11,527 bases of DNA from Planctomycetota bacterium (GTDB taxonomy: Bacteria; Planctomycetota; Phycisphaerae; Phycisphaerales; SM1A02), in contig JAPUKX010000080.1 of the NCBI GenBank assembly GCA_027295435.1, positions 1 through 11,527 of the forward strand. The letters are read 5' to 3'. Made by a program: the position numbers and the translations under genes. Under the pieces are notes generated by a model. That model was not told the origin of the DNA. It made no database searches and worked only from the letters and a program-made list of their open reading frames with translations. Shown in pieces: positions 5,969 through 11,527 of the stretch. Each line of letters begins with the position of its first letter. Position 1 is the stretch's first letter.

Positions 5969-7588
5969 CTACCTTCTTCTTTTTCTCTCGGTCACGATCA
6001 GATTGCATGTGCCGACGGGGACGTCGCCCAGCCGAAAGCCAACGATGGTGACGTTGTCGGTGACCCGAAACACCAACCGCAACTCCTGGTCGCCGGTGGT
6101 CGGAAGATGGGGCAGATCGTCCGCTGACGCAATGCCCCGAGTGGGGTCCAGGAAGATTCTGACGCCCTCGGGGTTCACGTGGATAAAGCCAATGGGTGAG
6201 TATTGGTGGCCTTGACTGTCGATCAAGACGGGCCGAGCCTTGGCGCCGGCCCGGTCCCGCAGGGGTCCGAAGAGGTCTGCGGAGCTTCCCCGGCTGACGT
6301 TGAGCTTGACGATTCTCGTGCCGAGAGGCTCGTTGATGCCCTTGATCCGTAACGCTCGAGAGACGCGGGCTCTGCCCGTCTTGAACAGGGCGTCACCGCT
6401 AACCAGGTACTTGTTCGATTCCTTCATTGTGCCCGGAAGCTGGTTGCTGCTGACGGTCACCGGGCGGATGGAGCTGGAAAGGCTGATGTCAGCGTCATCA
6501 ATCGGGCGCGCCCCGGCGAAATCCGGCAGCGGCCCAACCGTTAGGGAAGTTTCGCCCATGCCGCTGACAACTGCCTCACACTCCTGCCTCATCAGCTCCT
6601 GAGCTTGAGGAAGGTCGTAGCGAGTCCCCTTGATCTGAATGAAACGCGGCTCGAGCTCGGCGGGAAATGGAAATACGATCAGCACGTCGGCGGCTTCGCG
6701 CCCGGGCACGCTCGTGATGTAATGCGATCGGTCGTCGAAAAGAAAGGTTCCCAATCCCCCGCCCTTGATTTCCTGGGTCCAGCTCACCGGGAACGATACG
6801 TAGGGCTTTTCTTTCCCTTGCGGCCATGCGATCAAGCGCAGCTGTGCAGCAGAGATCGTCAACTGCTCGCCAAAGTCCCTGGCGCCCCGACTGAACTTCA
6901 CCTTAACCGCGCATCGTCCCAGATTGGGGCAGACATACACTGCATCAACTGAGGCCGCAGACGGGAGCAGCGAAACCTGGCCGCGCCCGCCACCATAGGA
7001 ATCTCGTATGAGCGAAACCGCCTGATCCGACAGATTGGGGTAATAGTGCCGAAGCGGCCGGGCGGTGCTCAGCGAGCCCACGCTCAGCCGGCTGTAGAAC
7101 TCGTCGGTCCACTTGTGGAACGGCAGCCACATTCTCGATCCGACTTCACCGACCTCGCCGGCCCTCGCGGTGCGGCCCGACCCGACATGTCCAAGGATCT
7201 CCCGCTCCGATTGAATGAACCCCATGCCGATGATCAGCATTCCGATTGTGAGCACGCCCGACGCCGCGCCGACCGGGAAGCCGAAGCTGAGATTGGCCCA
7301 GTGTGGCAGGTCAACGTTGGCGGGAATGAGCTTGTTGGTGGCCAATCGCAGGAGGAGCAGCACCGCTACGAACAGACCAACCAGGCTAACGCCCCAGGCG
7401 TAGTTATCGAATGCGTTGCCGCGCAGCAGCAGGCCGACCGTCAACGGCTCCCAAAAGGCCAGCGCGATCGCACCGGCAACAATCACGCACAGCAAATGAA
7501 TGATCGCGCTGAACAAGCCTTGATTGGCCCACCAGTACGCGATCATCGCAACCATCGCGATGAGGACAATGTTGAGTGCGTAGATCAT
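5969..7588 (-). CDS. CvpA-like membrane protein with large hydrophilic C-terminal region
   Basis: This protein has 539 residues. Residues about 4-20, 26-45, 65-83 and 103-124 are four hydrophobic helices in the CvpA (colicin V production) arrangement, including the GFPVGAASGVL segment at 103-113 that matches the GxxxGxxxG helix of that family. CvpA proteins are usually 160-200 residues. Here about 415 further residues follow, hydrophilic and rich in beta-prone segments. They contain an isolated cysteine pair (VCPNLGRCAVKVKF) and a final strand-rich segment that ends in a basic tail (TERKRRR). No known domain is recognisable in that part. The ATG at 7588 has a weak AAGGG about 10 nt upstream. 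It is the third gene of a unit with the pilus-type ATPases and lies 78 nt after the GspE-like gene. The CvpA assignment is moderate; the role of the C-terminal region is unknown. Confidence 0.65.
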   Translation of the reverse strand: MIYALNIVLIAMVAMIAYWWANQGLFSAIIHLLCVIVAGAIALAFWEPLTVGLLLRGNAFDNYAWGVSLVGLFVAVLLLLRLATNKLIPANVDLPHWANLSFGFPVGAASGVLTIGMLIIGMGFIQSEREILGHVGSGRTARAGEVGEVGSRMWLPFHKWTDEFYSRLSVGSLSTARPLRHYYPNLSDQAVSLIRDSYGGGRGQVSLLPSAASVDAVYVCPNLGRCAVKVKFSRGARDFGEQLTISAAQLRLIAWPQGKEKPYVSFPVSWTQEIKGGGLGTFLFDDRSHYITSVPGREAADVLIVFPFPAELEPRFIQIKGTRYDLPQAQELMRQECEAVVSGMGETSLTVGPLPDFAGARPIDDADISLSSSIRPVTVSSNQLPGTMKESNKYLVSGDALFKTGRARVSRALRIKGINEPLGTRIVKLNVSRGSSADLFGPLRDRAGAKARPVLIDSQGHQYSPIGFIHVNPEGVRIFLDPTRGIASADDLPHLPTTGDQELRLVFRVTDNVTIVGFRLGDVPVGTCNLIVTERKRRR

Positions 7589-7666
7589 GGTGACGGGAAC
7601 CCTTCGAATTCCATGTGGTGAGAGGCGCCAGCGCCGCCGGTAGGTATGCTCGCCTGGGGGGCGAAG

Positions 7667-9361
7667 CTACGTGGTCGGCGCGGGATCCGGTTTCGGACGC
7701 CGTGCGGTCTCCGCGCCGCTTGGTGCGGGAGCCGTGACTCGAATAACCTCCTCGATACTTGATTCACCGTTGACAACCTTGCTCAGCGCCGCTTCCTGCA
7801 GGTAGATCATCTTGTTGCGACGGGCGTAGGCCAACGCACCCTTGAGGTCGCCGGCCACCAGAAGCCGGCGGGCTTCGTCGTCGATCATCATCACCTCAAA
7901 CGCGCCGGTCTGACCAAGATAACCGGTGCCTCCACACACCGGACAGCTCTCAATCTTGTTCTTGACCTGAACCTTGCCATTGGCCCGGTACAGTCGGCTG
8001 ACTTTTTTCGCCGGAAGATTCATCCTCTGGAGCTGTTCGAGTGTCGGCTGATAGGGCTGGCGGCAATTCGGGCAGAGCGTGCGCACGAGTCGTTGATTCG
8101 TCACGGCACGAAGCGTCCTCGCCGCTATCTTCAGATCGCCGACATATTTGACCCACTGGCGGATTTGCTCGGAGATCGTTTTGGCCTGCTGTGGGATGTA
8201 GATCAGCGGCCCCTGCAAACCGGGCGCCGCCGCGATTCTTGCGGTTTCATTGTCGGCCAGTGTAGCGAGCAGCACCACGTCGGGGTCTCGCCTGAGGATC
8301 GACTGCAGGTTCGTAGCGTAATCCACATCGGGATTGTTCGGGTCCCATTGGGCCTGATCAACGCCGTCAATCAACGCCAGGATTTCACGCTCCAGGGTCT
8401 TAATGTTGGAGGTGTAGGCGTCGTGCCTGGACATAAAGCTATACGCGGAGGTGGACAGCCCATGTCCGGGCGGAGCCCCAAGAAGGAGGACGCCGTGGCG
8501 CTCATGCGACGGCTCGAGCGCTCGCAGCGCGGCCAGTTGTGACCGCAGTAGCCCGAGCCCGTCAAACGGTTTGAGCAGTCGCTTGCTACGGTCGAAGTCG
8601 AGTTTCATCACCTGGCCGCTCGATGTGCCGGCGGTGATCAGTGTAATCTGCACTTCGCCGTCGGGGCCGAGCATTCGAAACTCCGCTGTCTGCCGTCTTC
8701 GGCGGTCCTCGATGTTCAGCGCGGCGATCTCCTTAAGGTACGCGATCAGATGCGCTGCTGATTCAGGCTGAAGCGGTTCGCGCTTGTATCGAATGCCGTC
8801 GATGGTCTGCGAGACCCTGCCGCCCCCTGTGCCGACGGTGAGTTCGATCTGAGTTGCCCGAGCGGCGACCGCCGGCGCGATCAGGTCCTCCGTCATGATG
8901 TGGATCGGATACAAAGGATCGTCTTTGGGGGGGACGTTGCGTTCGTTGCCCTTTGGGTCAATGAATCGCAGCATCGCGCCTCGGGCGCTGCGGGCGAGCT
9001 TGCGGGCTTCGAGTCTGGCAGCGAGTCCCTCGCCGCTGAGCTTGAATCGCTCGGTCTCGGGCACTGCACGGTTTCGAATCTGCCAGTAGGCGTAGAGGGG
9101 GGCAGCGAGGATGATCATGCCCACGGGCCAGCTGAGCCAGAACGTCGGCGGAATAAAGAGCATCGCCGCCAGCGCGGCCACCCCCGCAGCGAGATGAATG
9201 CCGTTCCACATCTGATGGTTGAGGTGGTAGAAGCGGGCGTCCTTGTCAAGCTTCGACGAGATCAGCCATGCCCACGGCACAAACGGCGCGAACATCAGCA
9301 GCGGCTTGTAAAAGCTCACCAATTGAGCGGAGACGTTCGCGACCAATATCTGCACGGTCAT
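7667..9361 (-). CDS. Membrane-anchored GspE/PilB-family pseudo-ATPase
   Basis: This protein has 564 residues. Residues about 20-36, 54-72 and 74-95 are hydrophobic helices, unlike normal cytoplasmic GspE/PilB. From about 150 the chain follows the secretion/pilus ATPase fold through to a GspE-like C-terminus with the zinc motifs CPNC (430-433) and CPVC (473-476) and GTGYLGQTGAFEVM. The nucleotide site is degenerate. Walker A reads GAPPGHGLSTS, with Leu302 where the lysine should be. The Asp-box TIEDPVE is replaced by TLEREIL. Walker B GEIRD is ATLAD (366-370), losing the catalytic glutamate. Both His-box histidines are gone (GPLIYIPQQ, 384-392). All these losses lie in an intact frame, so this looks like a maintained pseudo-enzyme, not decay. 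It starts 21 nt after the pilT stop, with no Shine-Dalgarno sequence, probably by coupling. Likely a structural partner of the PilT ATPase, which is inference. Confidence 0.8.
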   Translation of the reverse strand: MTVQILVANVSAQLVSFYKPLLMFAPFVPWAWLISSKLDKDARFYHLNHQMWNGIHLAAGVAALAAMLFIPPTFWLSWPVGMIILAAPLYAYWQIRNRAVPETERFKLSGEGLAARLEARKLARSARGAMLRFIDPKGNERNVPPKDDPLYPIHIMTEDLIAPAVAARATQIELTVGTGGGRVSQTIDGIRYKREPLQPESAAHLIAYLKEIAALNIEDRRRRQTAEFRMLGPDGEVQITLITAGTSSGQVMKLDFDRSKRLLKPFDGLGLLRSQLAALRALEPSHERHGVLLLGAPPGHGLSTSAYSFMSRHDAYTSNIKTLEREILALIDGVDQAQWDPNNPDVDYATNLQSILRRDPDVVLLATLADNETARIAAAPGLQGPLIYIPQQAKTISEQIRQWVKYVGDLKIAARTLRAVTNQRLVRTLCPNCRQPYQPTLEQLQRMNLPAKKVSRLYRANGKVQVKNKIESCPVCGGTGYLGQTGAFEVMMIDDEARRLLVAGDLKGALAYARRNKMIYLQEAALSKVVNGESSIEEVIRVTAPAPSGAETARRPKPDPAPTT

Positions 9362-9382
9362 CTGATTGCGGCTCGTGGGGAA

Positions 9383-10534
9383 TCAGGAGATGCCCTTGAG
9401 GCGCATCTTGAGTTCTTCCGGCTTTGGCGTCGCTTCCATCGCGACGCGATGATGAATCCATTCAGCTTCAACGAGCTCCACCAGCGCGCTGGTGAAGTCG
9501 ATCATGCCTTCTTCCCGGCCTTGGCGGATGATGTCCAGCAACTCGCCCTCTCGGCCGTCAAGGATGTACTTCTGCACAGGCGGCGTGTTGATGAGGATTT
9601 CAATCGCGGGTATCCGGTGGATGTCCTCTCGCAACGTCGGCAGAAGTCGCTGGTAGATGATTGCTCGAAGGTTGTACGCCAGCAGCTTGCGGATATGGTC
9701 GCGCTCGGGCTCCGGGAACATGTCGAAGATGCGCCCGAACGCCTGCCAGGACGACGAGGCGTGGATCGTCCCGAAGACCACATGGCCGGTCTCCGCGGCG
9801 CGGATCGCCGCCTCGAACGTTTCGTAGTCACGCATCTCGCCCACCAACACCACATCCGGGTCCTCTCGCACCAGCGATCGCAGCGCCTCGCTGAAATCAA
9901 TGCAATCGATGCCCACCTCGCGCTGATTGATCGTCGCCTTGTCGTCTTTGAAGATGTATTCGATCGGATCCTCGATGGTGACGATATGCACCCGCCTGCG
10001 TTCGTTGATGTACTGCAGCATGGATGCGATCGACGTTGATTTGCCGGACCCGGTGATGCCCGCAAAGAGAATCAGCCCCTGGGCGCTCAGGGCCAGATCC
10101 CCCAGCGTTTGCGGCAAGCGGAGGTCCTCGAAGGTCTTGATATTCGAGGTGATCAACCGGGCGGCCAATGAAGGCTTTCCCCGAGCCATGAACAGGTTGA
10201 TCCGGAAGCGATCGTCCTCGTCATAGTCGTACGCGAAATCGATCGAGCCGTGGTGATGGAAATACGCGTACTGTTTTTCATCCAGCACGTCCTTGGCGAT
10301 CTGGAACATCAACTGCTCCGAACACTCCTCAGTCTGCAGGTTCTTCAACGCGCCGCGGAGCCTGATCCGTGGAGGCAGATCGACTTTCACGATCAGGTCG
10401 GATGCCTCGTAGCGCACAGCCGCTTGGAGGTATTTCATCAGCATCCGCCGGCCTTCGCCCGGCACCGTCCCCTGATCGTGATGGACGGGATCACAGAGTT
10501 CCTCGGGGACTATTCTTGTCGTTGCAATCGTCAC
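9383..10534 (-). CDS. pilT: PilT-family twitching/retraction-type ATPase
   Basis: With a GTG start at 10534 this is a 383-residue cytoplasmic hexameric ATPase of the type that powers pilus retraction. The N-terminal domain carries EASDLIVKVDLPPRIRL (43-59), matching ASDLHL...PPMIR of PilT. Catalytic motifs are intact: Walker A GITGSGKST (159-167, Lys165), Asp box TIEDPIEY (186-193), Walker B DPDVVLVGEMRD (225-236, Glu233) and His box ETGHVVFGTIH (248-258). There is no zinc motif, as expected for PilT. I chose GTG 10534 because AGGAGGG lies 5 nt upstream and in frame. ATG 10444, preceded by GAAGG, would give the canonical 353-residue length without a 30-residue extension. The frame is open back to 10678. 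It heads the unit with the pseudo-ATPase and CvpA-like genes. Family certain, exact role less so because no pilin genes are nearby. Confidence 0.9.
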   Translation of the reverse strand: MTIATTRIVPEELCDPVHHDQGTVPGEGRRMLMKYLQAAVRYEASDLIVKVDLPPRIRLRGALKNLQTEECSEQLMFQIAKDVLDEKQYAYFHHHGSIDFAYDYDEDDRFRINLFMARGKPSLAARLITSNIKTFEDLRLPQTLGDLALSAQGLILFAGITGSGKSTSIASMLQYINERRRVHIVTIEDPIEYIFKDDKATINQREVGIDCIDFSEALRSLVREDPDVVLVGEMRDYETFEAAIRAAETGHVVFGTIHASSSWQAFGRIFDMFPEPERDHIRKLLAYNLRAIIYQRLLPTLREDIHRIPAIEILINTPPVQKYILDGREGELLDIIRQGREEGMIDFTSALVELVEAEWIHHRVAMEATPKPEELKMRLKGIS

Positions 10535-10539
10535 CTTGA

Positions 10540-10546
10540 CCCTCCT
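10540..10546 (-). promoter_or_regulatory. Strong ribosome binding site deciding the pilT start
   Basis: The minus strand reads AGGAGGG here, five bases (TCAAG) before a GTG at 10534 that is in frame with the PilT domain. It is the strongest Shine-Dalgarno match I found in the window and favours the longer product over the ATG at 10444. Confidence 0.5.
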
Positions 10547-10979
10547 GGTAGTTCTGCCGCCGGTTCCTTTCGCCGCCTCATCGACGGCCAAGCCACAACG
10601 CACGAACTCTGTGGAATCAATTCGATGCCGACCGAGCCGAGTTCCCCCTTTTCCATGCTCAACTTTCAGCCGGACCATTCGGTGGGCCGGACACGGCGGG
10701 AGAGTTCCCCGACTGGCCCGCTGATCTGAATCGAGCCTGTCGGGCGAGACGCTCTTGGCCGGCTCTTTCCTCCGTACGAAGATCTAGGCTACGCAGTTTC
10801 CGGCGAGCAGGGCAGGGCGTGTGGGCGCAGCCATCCATGTAGAATAGCACACCCAGGGTCGAAACCCAAGACATAACCGGCCCGAATCTCGGCCGAGGGT
10901 ACGGCCCACGCGGCCTGCCGACGCCCACTCGTGGCGCGACGGATTTGACAAGTTCCGAGAATCCGCCCATCATTGGTCA
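10547..10979. other. Divergent intergenic region between pilT and guaB
   Basis: About 430 nt with no convincing gene. On the minus strand TTGGGT (10864-10869) and TATTCT (10841-10846) with a 17-nt spacer form a weak promoter candidate for pilT, which would give a leader of about 300 nt. A basic 59-residue frame (start about 10838, stop at 10659) lies in that leader, and it overlaps the beginning of the upstream extension of the pilT frame at 10678. Neither looks like a known protein. A GGAGGAAAG on the minus strand (about 10768-10776) has no start codon at a useful distance. The guaB promoter occupies the right end. Confidence 0.4.
10945..10973 (+). promoter_or_regulatory. guaB promoter, leaderless arrangement
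   Basis: A perfect TTGACA (10945-10950) is followed after 17 nt by CATCAT (10968-10973, 4/6 match), which ends 6 nt before the guaB ATG. Transcription would begin at about the start codon. No Shine-Dalgarno sequence is present. A small inverted repeat CATTG-GT-CAATG (10971-10982) covers the start codon. Confidence 0.5.
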
Positions 10980-11527
10980 ATGGAACGCAAGATCGTCCAG
11001 CAAGGCATCACTTTCGACGACGTCCTGCTGCTTCCGGACTACAGCGAGGTCACGCCGGACAACGTCGATACGGCCACTCGCCTGACACGCAACATTCCGC
11101 TGAACGTCCCCTTGGTGTCCGCGCCCATGGACACCGTCACCGAGTCTGCGCTGGCCATTGCCCTGGCGCAGGAAGGCGGCATCGGAATCATCCACCGCAG
11201 CTTGACGCCCGACGAGCAGGCCCGGGAAGTGGCCAAGGTCAAGCGCAGCGAGAACGGCGTCATCAATGATCCCATAACGCTTGGCTTCGGCGACACGGTC
11301 GCTGGGGCGCTTCAACTGATGGACGAGCAGAACGTCTCGGGTTTTCCCGTGACCGATGATGGATCGAGCCGGGGCCGGGTCGTGGGAATCCTCACTCGCC
11401 GTGATATGAAATTCGTGATCGGATCATCCGACCGCCAGGTTGGGGAGGTGATGACCAAGACCAACCTGGTCACCGCTGCGCCGGGCACCACGCTCGAAGC
11501 GGCGGAATCCGTTCTCAACGAAGCTCG
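10980..11527 (+). CDS. guaB: IMP dehydrogenase, N-terminal part (runs off right edge)
   Basis: IMP dehydrogenase oxidises IMP to XMP with NAD, the committed step of guanine nucleotide synthesis. The visible 182 codons begin with the family-typical MERKIVQQGITFDDVLLLPDYSEV and continue through LVSAPMDTVTE (45-55) and ALAQEGGIGIIHR (61-73) of the catalytic barrel. They then enter the regulatory Bateman module: the first CBS motif spans about 94-150 (DPITLGFGDTVAGALQLM, GRVVGILTRRDM) and the second starts at about 157 (VMTKTNLVTAAPGTTLEAAE). The catalytic cysteine loop lies beyond the window. Start choice is fixed by homology; an upstream TTG at 10973 is in another frame. GMP reductase shares the barrel but lacks the CBS pair, so IMPDH is secure. 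Confidence 0.95.
   Translation, partial: MERKIVQQGITFDDVLLLPDYSEVTPDNVDTATRLTRNIPLNVPLVSAPMDTVTESALAIALAQEGGIGIIHRSLTPDEQAREVAKVKRSENGVINDPITLGFGDTVAGALQLMDEQNVSGFPVTDDGSSRGRVVGILTRRDMKFVIGSSDRQVGEVMTKTNLVTAAPGTTLEAAESVLNEA

Noticed and set aside
7589..7666. Terminator between the GspE-like and CvpA-like genes
   Set aside because: Only short 4-5 bp hairpins without a T-run are present, so the genes are more likely co-transcribed.
7667..9361. Degenerate Walker motifs as sequencing error or pseudogene
   Set aside because: The frame is intact over 564 codons and several separate motifs are changed, while the zinc motifs and fold-typical segments remain. A few errors could not do this.
8900..10039. 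Long plus-strand open frame (379 codons)
   Set aside because: It lies antisense to the pilT and GspE-like genes, has no recognisable motif, and is typical of mirror frames opposite GC-rich coding sequence.

Overview
The window looks like a chromosomal segment of a GC-rich Gram-negative bacterium. I would guess a planctomycete-type lineage (Planctomycetota), but this is an impression only. It rests on the style of the uncharacterised proteins (a membrane-anchored proline-rich protein ending in an LRRMIVLKELL-type segment, a membrane-tethered GspE relative beside PilT) and not on a diagnostic marker. There is no rRNA, tRNA, transposase, integrase or CRISPR array, and base composition appears even. 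The setting is core genome with several poorly described genes, not a mobile island.

Layout. (1) Positions 1-521 (minus) hold the 5' part of a coiled-coil protein that runs off the left edge, with a good sigma70-like promoter in the divergent gap at 522-782. (2) Positions 783-1863 (plus) hold a tight two-gene unit: an exported DUF4430 (transcobalamin-C-terminal-like) protein and a DUF6580 multispanning membrane protein. This is a candidate small-molecule uptake pair. (3) Positions 1892-2626 (plus) encode a single-pass, proline-rich protein. Its TATAAT box lies 6 nt before the ATG inside nested inverted repeats. (4) Positions 2689-5887 (plus) are pepP-accB-accC: an Xaa-Pro aminopeptidase of family M24, then the biotin carrier and biotin carboxylase subunits of acetyl-CoA carboxylase. 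The efp gene often found between pepP and accB is absent here. (5) A pair of tandem hairpins at 5900-5943 separates accC from the convergent minus-strand cluster.

(6) Positions 5969-10534 (minus) are a three-gene cluster read from right to left. A PilT-family ATPase has all catalytic motifs intact. It is followed by a membrane-anchored GspE/PilB-like protein whose Walker A lysine, Walker B glutamate and His-box residues are all replaced, although its two CxxC zinc motifs remain. Last comes a CvpA-like four-helix membrane protein with a roughly 415-residue hydrophilic C-terminal part. A working ATPase beside a membrane-bound pseudo-ATPase and a CvpA-like protein is the most interesting content of the window. 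It suggests a non-canonical pilus or secretion-type motor, but no pilin, PilC/GspF or secretin is in view. (7) The 5' part of guaB (IMP dehydrogenase) starts at 10980 on the plus strand and runs off the right edge.

A cross-cutting feature is promoter placement. The genes at 1892, 2689 and 10980 each have a -10-like box ending 6-8 nt before the ATG and no Shine-Dalgarno sequence, which predicts leaderless or nearly leaderless mRNAs. Other genes (521 minus, 1240, 3861, 10534 minus) have recognisable Shine-Dalgarno sequences, so both modes of initiation seem to be used.
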